Shown: piece after piece, positions 9,617 to 19,776 of the stretch | How the letters are laid out: the number at the start of each line of letters is the position of its first letter | Numbering within the stretch: position 1 is the first letter of the stretch | Assembly (NCBI GenBank): GCA_018257865.1 | Contig: JAEUBA010000026.1 | Location: 62,001 to 126,000 of the forward strand | DNA: 64,000 bases | Direction: 5' to 3' | From: Stereocaulon alpinum | Lineage: Eukaryota; Ascomycota; Lecanoromycetes; Lecanorales; Stereocaulaceae | Notes under the pieces: model-generated | Told to the model about the DNA's origin: nothing | Databases searched by the model: none | What the model saw: the letters and a program-made list of their open reading frames with translations, nothing else | Made by a program: the position numbers and the translations under genes

Positions 9617-11071
9617 ATGTTTCCTCTAGCTGCGCTGCAGCTCGTGCCAGCTTCATTGATACTATTCATTGCCACCGCCCCATCTCTTACCCAAGCCCGA
9701 GAGATACCTTGGCCCTTCGGCTCCCGATCTCTGCAGAACTCACAAGATGAAGTGCTACATAGAAGAGACAGGGGACTTGCTTCAAATAGTGCAACACAGA
9801 TGCTTGTTGGAGTGCGGAAGATGAGTGGTGACGAGGGCGAGATGTTCTTCCCCGAATACTGGAGTTTTGAAGCTACACGAGACCCTCGTTCGGAGTTCAA
9901 TATGGACAAAAGGGAACAGACAGAAAACTCGCATACGCCACTCAGTGGAGGAGAAAGCTTGGTAGACTCGGCCAACCCCAGTATACCTCAACCACTTCAA
10001 GCCCCCTTCGCCCTTCACATGAACAAACAGTTCGAGAATACACCACTCCTGCGCCGCCTGCTCAATTCTCCTCGAGCAATCCTGGCCCTCGAACAGCGCG
10101 ATTACAAATGTCCTGGTGACACTACCGTTTGCTCCTCAATAGGTCATCCCAATAGCTGCTGTCCAGTCGGAACAACATGTCAGTCAATCACGGATAGCGG
10201 CAATGGGGCTGTAGGGTGCTGCCCATCTGGACAAATATGCGGCCAGCAAATAGGGAATTGTCAAGCACCAGATACAAGCTGCCCCGGTAGCTTGGGTGGA
10301 GGATGCTGTGCACCGGGCTACACATGCACTGGCGTCGGCTGCCTCGCGAACTCAACAGTAACTATAACAGTCGAGCCCGCCGTGACGCTCCGCCCAACTT
10401 CAACTCCCCCTACCTCAAGCGCCGCAGCTCCCTCCGCCTCCACCATAATAAACATCTCAACATTCACAGCAACAGATTCAGTAATCACAACCGTGAGAAC
10501 CGGAAGCAGCTCCAGAGACCCTCCCTCAACAACTCCAAGCTCCACCGCCCTTCCCTCTTCCACCTCCTCGACAACTCCTGCCCCCACCACCTCTACCTCC
10601 TCAACAACAGCACTTCTTCCCCCCTTCCGCGCCACATCCTCCACACCCTTAACAATAACAGCCTCCCAGTGCCCAACAGGCTTCTACCAATGCTCCGCCT
10701 ATCTCCACGCAGGCTGCTGCCAAGTAGGACGCGACTGCGCCCTCACATCCTGTCCCGTCGCCTCTCCCATTACCACTCTGAACAGCCTTGGCGTTACAGT
10801 CCTGGTACCGAGTGGAACGCAGCCGGCTTTGGGAGTCAGTGGATGTGCGTTGGGATGGTTCAACTGTGGGGGTGGTGGGGGAGGAGGGTGTTGTCCTAGT
10901 GGGTATACTTGTGGGACGAGCTGTACGGCTACGGCTGTTGTGGTGGGTAATGGTGCTACGGGGACGGCGGTCGTGGCGAAGAATAATGAGGGGGTGAGGG
11001 TGGGGATGAGTATAGGCACACTAACATTTCAATGTATGGCAGTTGTGGGGATGTTGATATTCATGTCCTGA
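9617..11071 (+). CDS. Secreted cysteine-rich, GPI-type surface protein
   Basis: Single exon, 484 residues. A signal peptide of about 27 residues ends near SLTQA. A low-complexity pro-like region runs to about residue 155. A Cys-dense region (about 158-245) follows, with the pattern CSSIGHPNSCCPVGTTC, then CCPSGQIC, then GGCCAPGYTC. A Ser/Thr/Pro-rich, presumably O-mannosylated stretch (about 245-350) comes next, then a second Cys block (about 355-440) with GGGCCPSGYTC, and a C-terminal hydrophobic tail ending FMS that fits a GPI-anchor signal. The family is a common fungal cell-wall type without a defined biochemical role. The gene at 17346 has the same cysteine pattern in shorter form. It is convergent with glucoamylase across about 400 bp. 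Confidence 0.8.
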   Translation: MFPLAALQLVPASLILFIATAPSLTQAREIPWPFGSRSLQNSQDEVLHRRDRGLASNSATQMLVGVRKMSGDEGEMFFPEYWSFEATRDPRSEFNMDKREQTENSHTPLSGGESLVDSANPSIPQPLQAPFALHMNKQFENTPLLRRLLNSPRAILALEQRDYKCPGDTTVCSSIGHPNSCCPVGTTCQSITDSGNGAVGCCPSGQICGQQIGNCQAPDTSCPGSLGGGCCAPGYTCTGVGCLANSTVTITVEPAVTLRPTSTPPTSSAAAPSASTIINISTFTATDSVITTVRTGSSSRDPPSTTPSSTALPSSTSSTTPAPTTSTSSTTALLPPFRATSSTPLTITASQCPTGFYQCSAYLHAGCCQVGRDCALTSCPVASPITTLNSLGVTVLVPSGTQPALGVSGCALGWFNCGGGGGGGCCPSGYTCGTSCTATAVVVGNGATGTAVVAKNNEGVRVGMSIGTLTFQCMAVVGMLIFMS

Positions 11072-11468
11072 GATTTAGGATGGGGTTTGCGTGCATAGCG
11101 AGGACAGGACGGTACGGAGTATGGAATAGCGTGCATCTTTCAGCAAAGTTCTTTACATACCCAGAGTCAGAAGAATGTTTGAGTAGGACTTGCCTTTGCC
11201 TTTTGATTGCCAAAGAAATCAAGATATATTAAACGTATCTAATGCATGTGTATCATCCACTTTTCTCGCTCCCACTCCCGCTTATGCTTACCAACTCTTT
11301 ATTCCAAGAAAAATGAGGGTAATCAATGCACGCTTGCCTGTGTATTACTCACTTTTCTCGCTCCCGCTCCCGCTCCCACTTACAGTATGCTCATTTCTCG
11401 TCGTCTCAATAAGCTGCTCACAACGCCAACAATACCACGATTTCCGATTTCTCGCCCCCGCAAACCTC
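11072..11468. other. Shared 3' region of two convergent genes
   Basis: Between the GPI-type protein (plus) and glucoamylase (minus). It holds two imperfect copies of a pyrimidine-rich block reading TTTTCTCGCTCCC followed by CTCCCGC repeats (about 11261-11283 and 11350-11380). No gene seen. Confidence 0.5.
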
Positions 11469-13503
11469 CTACGTCTGGAACCGATCATGAACCTGCACCT
11501 CAGTCGCACATGTCCCTTCAACCACATATTCCCTATTCGCGCCGCCCTCGTACGTAAAACTCCCATCAACGCCTTGGTTAACATACTTGTACGCGAACGC
11601 CGTCCCAGTCGCTAATTTAATCGTGACGTACCAGCGCGGATACTCGGCCTGGTAATCGACTGCCGACAGCGCTACGGCGTTCGCGGTGTTCCAATCTCCG
11701 AGAGCGGTGATGTTGCCGGATATAAAGACGTTTTCGCCAGAGGTGGTTGTGTCTGCGACGTTGAACGTTACGGCTACGGTTGTTTGTGCTGTGCATGGTG
11801 GCAGCGGGGCGGTGGCTGTGGGGGCGACGTATGTGCCTGTTGCCGTGGTGCCGGCGCAGGCGGAGGGGGGGGTGTTGCCTGATGGTTCGTTCCAGGAGGC
11901 GGGGACGACGCCATCACGGGCTGCGACTGCTGTTAGGAAGGCGGCGTAGCTCCATGTTAGGTCTTTGGCTGAGAGGGGGCTGCCGTCGTTGCGGGAGAAT
12001 TGCTCGGCGAGAGAGCCGTCTGCGGGGGTATATTTTTGGACGAGGGCCATGTAGCTGTCTGCGTAGGCTTTGATGCCGGAGCTTAGGGTTGTGTAGGTTG
12101 GGGTGTCGATGGAGTAGGTGCCTGTTGCTACTGTGGGGGAGAAGTCTTGAAAGAAGGCTAGGCTTGTTGAGGAGACTTCTAGAGAGCCGATTTTGTTCCA
12201 TTGGTAGAGGGCGTCGTAGAGTTGTTCGGCGGCTGCCATTGTGCCCAGATACCAGGGGTTCCCGCCTTGGTAGGTGTCTTCGGGATAGCGTCCAATGCCT
12301 ACGCCTGAACCTTCGGGGATACCGGCATTGATGGAGTAGACGGTCCGGAAGGAATCTGAGACTACTTTGTGGTTCGCCAAAGCAATATCAGAGCATGGCT
12401 GGAAAGTGGTATCATCGCAATGCGCAGCGGAAGGGTCAAAGGTGTGGATTATGCCCAAGATAGTGTTCAGATCTTTGCGACTTCGCTGATTGTCCTCGTT
12501 CTGGTTTCCAGCAATGTGATCTCCGTCCCAGTAAGAGCCTAGAAAACATAAGACCTGTGGGGCTTGGCCACAGGCAACACATGTTTCGCCTATCTGTCCT
12601 GCAAGTGCATTCCCCTCGACCAGAGCGCGATGCTGGACGGCTGTCGTAAAGAATGAGGACCCAAGAGTTTCTTCCCAAAGGTCATAGGTGGTCCAATTCC
12701 AGTACTGGCCGATGAAACTCAGATCATTGGTGATGATCGGCCAAGTCACCGCTGTCACGAACGAAGTTTCGCCATTGCTGATCAACCATCGTGAGTAAGC
12801 AATGATAGCTGTAGCTCGCAATGCTGGTCCATCTCGCTGTGGTCTACCCCAAGGTGCCGTAAATGCTGTACCATCAACCTCGAATTTGGGTTCCCCAAGG
12901 CCTTGACCATCCGAAAGATCTCCAGACGGGTTGGGTAAAGCTTGGAGCTGGGCCTGCGCATAGATGTAGTCCTCGATCAGACTCCGCAAGCTCGTATTGC
13001 CGGCAATAAAAGCATCAACTAATGCCTTGAAGGTTAGAGCAGAATCTCGCGTCCAAGTATCGAAATCTACATTTGTTGTTAGTCGATTGGCCGGAAACGG
13101 TTTGCCAAAGCGTGGAAAATAATTGGCAAAGTGTACCGTATGGCTCATGATCTAAGGAAGAGTCTCGGCAACAGAAAAGGGTCTTCTGCTGATAAAAATC
13201 CCAAGACTGGTGTGGACAGGACACTTGAAGCACGAGCAAGAAAGAAGAGGGACAGCACATACAATCAGGGTTCTCCTTGGTAGGACTCGCCACCACCAAA
13301 CCCAAGGCCACACCAACGGCATTCGATCCAGCAGACCCTATGTTATTAAAAATGCCTTGTAGAGCGATTGGACTCTCCGAGGCGATGAAGTCATCTAACG
13401 TTGCAGCTGCACGGCCGTGAAGAGCAAAGGAATTGGCAAGTGGAACTTGTGCAAGGAGATTTATGCCCACAGCGAAGTGCGTTAGGAAAGAAAGGAGAAC
13501 CAT
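11469..13503 (-). CDS. glaA: Glucoamylase (GH15 with CBM20 starch-binding domain)
   Basis: Two exons, 13503-13263 and 13066-11469, encode 612 residues; the 196 bp intron has donor GTATGT, branch ACTAAC and acceptor TGTAG. Joining gives NPDY-FDTWTRDSALTFK, the conserved GH15 junction. The protein is a secreted exo-1,4-alpha-glucosidase that releases glucose from starch ends. Signal peptide about 1-19; mature start near VPLANSFALHGRA. Catalytic domain about 40-475, with the acid Glu in the DLWEE motif (near residue 210) and the base Glu in GSLAEQF (near 434). The linker is short (about 475-510), then CBM20 (about 510-612) with FISGNITALGDWN. Length is normal for the family. The ATG at 13503 is chosen because the upstream in-frame start is only a TTG. 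Confidence 0.95.
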
Positions 13504-14052
13504 CTTTGGGTAGGAAGGAAGGATTAGCCAAGTATGCTTGAGCAAGGGATGTGCTCAAGATACTTGGTTCTGCGGGCTAGAGATTTGTGTTGATGGAGCG
13601 AGATATGGAAGAAAAGGCAGTATAGGAGGGAGAGATGCTACGACTTTATGCCAAACGAGCAACACGAGGAACGCTAACAACAAACATCAGAAGAACACAC
13701 GCCAGAGTAAGTTTCCGCACGAAAGTGGATGTCAATTGATGTAAAGTGATGTAAAGTAATGCAACGTGATGCATTTGGGTCATAAGACTCGAGTAAGCAG
13801 GGCTTGCGGGGATTTAAACTTACAACAAGAAAGGAAAGCCAGGAGAATGCCGACATGATGTCGCATAAGCCATAAGCCAGCAGGAAGGGCAATTATAAGG
13901 TAGGCGGCTTTAGTAGGAACCCAATGAACGGAGGACGCAGTAACCAGCGAGTCAGGAGGGCATGTGCGCTATGAGGGGTAATCACAACAATCACACATGC
14001 TTCAACACGACCGTTGAAGGAGTGAGATGATAGGATGTGGTTGGGTAGCTGA

Positions 14053-14096
14053 CTGAGATTGGCTGAGATTGGCTGAGATTGCCGATTGGACCAATC
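14053..14096 (-). promoter_or_regulatory. Tandem CCAAT-box cluster upstream of glucoamylase
   Basis: Three tandem 10-bp units CTGAGATTGG (14053, 14063, 14073; last base of the third differs) are followed by GATTGGACCAATC, a palindrome of two CCAAT boxes. In total ATTGG/CCAAT occurs four times within about 40 bp, roughly 555-590 bp upstream of the glucoamylase ATG. CCAAT boxes bind the HAP/AnCF complex, which is known to enhance amylase promoters in Aspergillus. Function here is inferred from position. Confidence 0.5.
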
Positions 14097-14138
14097 TCAC
14101 ACTAGAGACACGGCCTTAGACTTGCGGAAGAATAATTG

Positions 14139-14159
14139 CGGGGGCGGGGCCACCCGGGG
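14139..14159 (-). promoter_or_regulatory. Cluster of CreA-type (SYGGGG) motifs
   Basis: GCGGGG at 14139 and 14144 and CCGGGG at 14154 lie within 21 bp, about 640 bp upstream of the glucoamylase start. They match the carbon-catabolite repressor consensus SYGGGG, and paired sites are the functional form known for CreA. Binding is inferred. Confidence 0.45.
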
Positions 14160-14538
14160 CGATGCGGATCAGCCGATGTGGATGCGTACGGCGGCGCTGC
14201 TAAGCAGCAAAGGAATGGAAGGTACAAAGGACGTAACATTCAATTAATAACATTTGATGAATAATGCGGAATGGAAGTAAAAGTCGAGTTGTAGGGATTA
14301 ATACGAGTCTGGAAAGGACCCTCGATCATGTGACGGCTCGGGAGAAAAGCCTAAGGGATCATGTCAGACCACCGACCCTCCATTACTTCGCGTGAGGCCT
14401 GCCGAGGTACGAAATGCCCAAGGGGGAGTTTGTACATAGAACTAGTAACGACCCATATGTACAGGTATGCACGATATATACACTTTGTTGCCACATGCTC
14501 ATCGGTGAACGCATGAAAACTTGGCCGAACAACCGAAC

Positions 14539-16683
14539 CTATAACTTACTCTTAAACCGTTCTCTGTCGTCCTTCTTGACTAAAACCTCGCTCTCAGGGT
14601 ACGGGTCAATTGTTAGTGCATTCAACGGGTTTAGCTCGCTAGCCCGATGGAACAAGTCCTCATACACCTTTCCATCATATCTGCCCAGGCTGCTGTCTAG
14701 CTGCCAATCGGGAAAATGCCATGCATCCACCAAGCGGACAGCATGGGGTCTGATCTCCTCTAGCAGTTTCATCACCGCCTTGGTTCTTGCAAGCTGGATT
14801 TGGCGTACCGTTACAGCACTCGAAGAGAAGAATTCCGATGCCTCTCGCTCGAGCGTGTGCAGTGCATAGAGGCGGAAAAGTTTGTGCATCAGAGCGACTG
14901 TCTCGGGATCAAGGTCTTGCTCGATGGATTTGGAGTGAAGAGCTTCATAGAAATTCTTGACGATGAGATACTGCGAGTGTGCAGTGCTCAGCCGCCAGAA
15001 GTCGACGAGCAGGCTGTTCCAGCTGTTCTTGTCCTCGTCTCGGTGCTTCAGCGCTTCAAATGTAAGGAACGAAGTACGCCAGGCGAATGCTGCCACAATG
15101 TCTTCGTCTCGACCTAGGACGTCGAAGGCTGCTCCTATATCCCTTCGAGAGAGGAATGAGCGGAAGATTCTAGTCGTATCATTCTCCGAGGGGTTACCAC
15201 TGAGCACGGCACGAGCAGACTTCAGCAGATATCTTGCAACTTGCTGCGTTAACATGTAATTATCTCCTTCCCAGGTTGTTGTCGGTAGGTAATCAGCATA
15301 CCAAGACCCTATACCACTGAAACTGCTGTAACCGTGTCCACCGCATGCTCTTCTGCACACTTCGAGACCTTCCGCGGCTGTAGTACTTGCTAAAGCCTTC
15401 AGGCCGCATGATGTGGCATGCAGATCTGCGAGCAAGTCGGTGCTAGGGAAGAGCTCTTCGGGGCTAGGCCCTCTGCCGGTGGATGCTACCTTACCAACAT
15501 CACCTGCCATCTTCTTTTGGTTCTGTTGGTAAAGGTCCATCATTCCTCGACCAGTGAAGTGCAAAGCAAATGTTGCAGCAAGAAGAGGGAGTAATCGGAC
15601 TTGGACCATGGTGTAATTCAAGACTTGGTTCTCACCAGTATCCTCCTTTGCATCCCGGTCCTGGAACTGTCGCCTGACAGCAGCGTACCGGGTTGCTATC
15701 GTTACACCACGGGCAAGGACCCCGCCTGATTGTAAAACAATTGTGCTTCGCACCCAGGTCAAGGTACCGTAGACCAACGAGGCAGAGGCAGGCTTCACGT
15801 ATTTGTTCGTCCTAGGATCGACGCTTGAGAACTTTGCTAGCATGTTGATGTGGGGGACTTTGACATGATTCAAGAGCAAAAACCCATTGTCCATTGTATT
15901 GTAGCCGAACTTAGGTCCTATGTCGCCCACATGGACGTTTTCGAGCGGCTCGTGTGTCTTCAAATCCCGTATGTGAACCACGAATGGATGAGGGCCGTAT
16001 GACTTGCCATCGATCATCAATTGAGCCATAACAACGGCATAGTTTGCTGTTCGTCCTAGAGAGCCAATCCACCACTTCGAGGCTGTGAGATGCGGCGAAT
16101 GGAGGGTGAACGTCTTGTCGTCAGAATTCCAAGTTGCAGTCGTCTCTAAACCTCGGACATTTGACCCATGGCCAAGTTCTGTCTGTGCATAGCATCCAAT
16201 GATCTCGTAGTTCTCGGCTTTTGTGAGGAATAGCTCATGCTGTTCTGGAGTGCCCTGGTCTCGAAGTGTAATCTGTCGGATGAATGAGAAGCAGAACACA
16301 TTAAAGGACGGGAATTGCATTCATACCAAGAACATGCTGACGTGTAATCCGTATGGGCCTGGCTCGCTAATCAGCTCTGAAGCCATCATGTATTCGTCCT
16401 TGGTCCATTGATGGCGGACCGCCAGTTGACGCAACCGCTTCTGGCGAGCAAGGGCCGTCTGAAACCTTCCCTCCCTTCCATCGAAGTAGTTTTGCGACTT
16501 ATCGAAGACCTTGTCAGCCTTTAGGGTGTTCAAGATCTTGTCCTGTCGGTCTAGGACTTCCTTAGTGAAGAGGAACTCAGATAGCTTCCCCACAGGAATG
16601 TTCGACTGAGCTCTTTCCTGTGCCAGGAGTTCCGACCCCTGGGGGCCAGAAGGCTTAAGTGACTTCACCCAAGGAGGCGCCAT
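14539..16683 (-). CDS. POX1: Peroxisomal acyl-CoA oxidase
   Basis: Two exons, 16683-16327 and 16272-14539, encode 696 residues; the 54 bp intron (donor GTATGA, acceptor CGACAG) joins HVSMFL to ITLRDQGTPEQ. The enzyme is an FAD-dependent oxidase that makes trans-2-enoyl-CoA and hydrogen peroxide in the first step of peroxisomal beta-oxidation. Family motifs are GCYAQTELGHGSNVRGLET (FAD/substrate region), CGGHGYSSFSGI, and TTTWEGDNYML with the catalytic Glu. The C-terminus is SKL, a perfect PTS1 peroxisomal signal. Length is typical. Two CCTCGG motifs sit about 100-120 bp upstream of the ATG, which fits induction by fatty acids. Confidence 0.95.
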
Positions 16684-17345
16684 TGCAATTGAATTGCTTC
16701 AGGAAAAAGGTGGGAAGGCTCTCTGTGAGAGGGAATGGTCTTCAAAGGAGAGCAGAATCTGGGGTAGATAAAGACGCAGTCACCTCGGCATGATGCACCT
16801 CGGTCCGCGGTCTAGCTATGGGGCTAGCCGTTTGGGTAAACAATCAGATCTCTAGCCCTAGCGAGCCTAGCGAGCCTAGGCAGTCACCAAGAGCGCAGAT
16901 ACAACATGTAACAACCCCTAGAGAAATTCGTAGTCCTTCCTCAAGCTCTGTTCAGGGTGTCAGAAAATCTTTGAGAGCCGAGAATTTGCCAGAAACGCTC
17001 TCTCTAATCAGTATCAACCCTTTTGCTGTACTCTATATCACGATTACTGCAAGTTAGGAAAGAGCTTTCGAATCAAACTGTGCATACATCACTTTCGTTG
17101 TTCACTATGGACACAATAACATACTACATCCCCTTGAACAGAGACCTACCATGGCTGGCCCATTCCAATACCCTTCGTAAACCTTCAGCCCCAAGTAATG
17201 CGCATTGTCGCTCTCTTTCTCCATATCGTGGCGCCTCTGGCAGGCCTCGCAGCACCAATCGAGAAAAATTATCCACACCACATCTTCGACGCTACAGAGT
17301 CTCTCATCGAACCTTTACCTAATTGCTATCACCGCTGGCGGCACC
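16684..17345. other. Divergent promoter region (acyl-CoA oxidase / cysteine-rich protein)
   Basis: Apart from the CCTCGG pair it contains a small tandem repeat of GCGAGCCTA (16861-16880). An ATG at 17198 opens a signal-peptide-like frame of about 40 codons in another phase. I could not join it to the next gene with consensus splice sites, so it is left unassigned. Confidence 0.4.
16783..16803 (-). promoter_or_regulatory. Pair of CCTCGG motifs (FarA/FarB-type) in the POX promoter
   Basis: CCTCGG occurs at 16783-16788 and 16798-16803 on the plus strand, 15 bp apart and 100-120 bp upstream of the acyl-CoA oxidase ATG. CCTCGG is the known element for the fatty-acid regulators FarA/FarB in Aspergillus nidulans and Ctf1 relatives. 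The pairing close to a beta-oxidation gene makes it a good candidate site. Confidence 0.6.
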
Positions 17346-18224
17346 ATGGCCATCTTACTTTTCGCTTTACTCGCCTTCGGTTCTGCAGTCCAGGCTTTGA
17401 TCAGCATACTACCACCCCAGACACGGACGATTGTCGTCAAGGGGTCGGAACCGAGTCCTATTGCCCAAGATTTGGCGCAGTTGTTGGGAAACCATGGGTT
17501 GGATAAGAGAGCCATACAGAGATCGACCCTTTGCGGAGACCAGGAGACCCATTGCGCTGAGCTTGGACACCCAGTAAGGCGGGGGAAGGGTCCGATTCCA
17601 CGCCAGGCTTCGACCACTGATCATGTTCCGTAGGAGCTTTGCTGTCCGCCGGACACGACATGCCGCCGTTCATCCCATACACCCTCTAAAATCTTCTGCT
17701 GTCCCCATACATGGTTCTGCAATTCTAATACCCCAGCTCAATGTCCGATACATCGCTTTCAATGTCCTGCCTCTCTCGATGGCGGGTGCTGCCCTGTTGG
17801 GCTTCGCTGCGCTTCAGATTCCTGTCTTGCATACCACTACAAGACACTCGCTGTGTTCGAGCCGTTGGTCGTTCAAGACTTTACGGGCCCTATGGTGCCA
17901 GTCAATAAAATTCTGGTTCTTCCAACTCCCAATATCGCTACCCAACATCATCTTCCACTCCCCAATTCAGTCGCGGGAGCCGCAGCTCCAACTTGTGCTT
18001 GGCCGGACTGCCAGCCTGGAGTTCCCGGAAAAAGACCAATGAATCTGCCCATTAGTGATCGAATCTTAGGCACACCCACAGCCTGGAGCGCCAAAACTGG
18101 TGAGGTTGCTGTGAGCCAAGCTGACGAAATAAATGACAGCAAAGAGACCCAAAAGCGATTGATGAGACTGGCCTGTGTCTGGGGTGCAATGACATTGATT
18201 AGCGTCCTGATGGTGGTCTTGTAG
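17346..18224 (+). CDS. Small secreted cysteine-rich protein with C-terminal hydrophobic tail
   Basis: Two exons, 17346-17573 and 17634-18224, encode 272 residues; the 60 bp intron has donor GTAAGG and acceptor CGTAG. A signal peptide (MAILLFALLAFGSAVQA) leads to a Cys block whose pattern only appears after splicing: CGDQETHCAELGHP joined to ELCCPPDTTC, then IFCCPHTWFC, then SLDGGCCPVGLRC. This is the same order as in the gene at 9617 (GHPxxCCPxxTTC, CCPxxxxC, GGCCxxGxxC). A Pro-rich middle follows, and a hydrophobic C-terminus ending LMVVL could be a GPI signal or a membrane anchor. Function unknown; a cell-surface location is inferred. The start could lie further upstream (see 16684-17345). 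It is convergent with Vps29 across about 100 bp. Confidence 0.72.
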
Positions 18225-18326
18225 ATATCAGAGACCAGGAAGCCCTACATGGACAGGGAATGAAAGAATGGGTGTCAACGAGTGAAGGCAAGGGAAAAGA
18301 CAGAACTCTCTAACTTCTTGTTTTGG

Positions 18327-19095
18327 TTAGGCTGCCAAACCACTATTCTTCCTGAATGATACCTTTTCGACGCCCACCGATTCCACACCATTAGGATCAG
18401 TCTTTAATTGATATACATACAGCACCAGAACGTCTCCCTGCACCTTCAAGATTGTTAGCCTTCCTCTTCGGCACGTCAGGTTTTCAGAAAACTTACGTCC
18501 ATCAAACAAAAACTCGGCACAGGTTCCTCGCCATCAGCCCACCACCCGGTCCCCAAAGCCCCGGTCGCACTCCCTGGATTTATGAAGAACTTCCCTTCCA
18601 GCTCATACGCCTCAAATTTATGAGTGCCTCCCCACAGCAAAACATCCACATCCATATGCCTTGCTGCTATCAGCAATGAGTCTGCATCGCCAGGCGGTAT
18701 TATTGTATGCCCATGTGTAAAGCCAATTCGTAGGGAGCCATGTGTAACGACTTTTGAGAGAGCGAGGTTCGGCGCTTCGACATCGAAATCGCCTTTCACG
18801 ATTTGTAGGTCTGGAGCGATACCACGTAGGAAGTCGTAGGTTTCTTTGTCGGTGAGGTTGCCTAAGCAGAGTATTTGGCCGATTTTATTGGGGGCGAGAA
18901 GCTTTTTGAACTATGAAGGCTTAGTGTGATATGTTGGGTACGTAGGGTTGAAAGCGTACTTTTGCTGGTATATCCTGAGCATCAATTAGCCTAACATGAC
19001 ATAGTCTTTGAATTGTAGCGGAGCTTAAGGCCACATACAGGTGCTCGATCTGGTATGAATAGGTCACCGAGGACTAGGACAAGTCTGGAGGACAT
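18327..19095 (-). CDS. VPS29: Vps29, retromer subunit
   Basis: Four exons: 19095-19039, 18974-18960, 18910-18497 and 18443-18327, total 200 residues. Introns are 64, 49 and 53 bp with GT donors (GTATGT, GTACGC, GTAAGT). The second exon is only 15 nt (DIPAK) and is needed to join IPDRAP to FKKLLAPNK. The protein has the metallophosphoesterase-like fold of Vps29, with landmarks LVLGDLFIP, CLGNLTDKETYDFL, KGDFDVE, GFTHGHTIIPPGD, LLWGGTHKFEAYE and INPGSATGA. It scaffolds Vps35 in the retromer coat that returns cargo from endosomes to the Golgi; the pseudo-active site is normally not catalytic. Divergent from the aminotransferase gene over about 680 bp. Confidence 0.95.
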
Positions 19096-19776
19096 TGTAA
19101 TAGGGTGTTGCTATCATTGAGCCCTCTAAGTTCGTTCTATTCCTGCTCTTGGAAAGAGAGCTGCCTGCAGACCTAAAAAACGAATATTTGCTCGCCCTGG
19201 ATCTTGACTGGTATCACACTCTCAGTCATTCATCTTGATGGCGCTCTCAAATCAAGTTCCGTTCTTCCAAGCTGTCAGCAAATTTCGTTGGTCGACCGAC
19301 AGTCAATGCTCGAAGAAAGTTGAAGCTGGAGGGACGTTGCTGTGAACTACGCCGAGAAAGATCCCTGCCGAGGATCGATCGTGGGGAAGCCGGAGATACA
19401 AGCACGCGATCTCAAGCCTCTCGCGACCCTTCTCGTCATTGATGGATCTATTCAATGTCTACAAGTCCCCTTTGCGCCGCGTTTTCTGCATCTGCAATTC
19501 TTCCGTTCGAGTCTACTAGTCCAGCATTGAACAGACGTCATCCTGGCGTCTACACTCCGCACTCTTCTCTGCCGAAGACCCCTCTCTTCGTTAGCCCTGG
19601 CTCCCCCACGCGCCAGACTGTCCCTGATCTCGAGGCACCTTGAATCCAGACCCAATCTGGAGATCAATACACCCTTCTCCACAGAAAGACTTTCGAACGA
19701 GCAGGACGACGTTGAATACACGCCTTTGAAAAGAGATCCGCCTAAGGAAGCCCCACCTGAGGAGAAGAAAACAAAG
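19096..19776. other. Divergent promoter region Vps29 / aminotransferase, with an open in-frame leader
   Basis: Starting at 19531 the frame of the aminotransferase is open for 82 codons before its ATG. It encodes an Arg/Ser/Leu-rich stretch of presequence character but contains no ATG. An acceptor-like CAG (19532-19534) precedes it. See findings. Confidence 0.4.

Noticed and set aside
10303..11019. Several long frames opposite or out of phase with the GPI-type gene
   Set aside because: They come from the low-complexity Ser/Thr and Gly-rich coding DNA; compositionally biased shadows.
13504..13545. Longer glucoamylase N-terminus
   Set aside because: It would need a TTG start; the ATG at 13503 gives a proper signal peptide.
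13504..14400. AmyR-type CGGN8(C/A)GG sites in the glucoamylase promoter
   Set aside because: The nearest candidate has a 7-base spacer; no proper match was found by eye.
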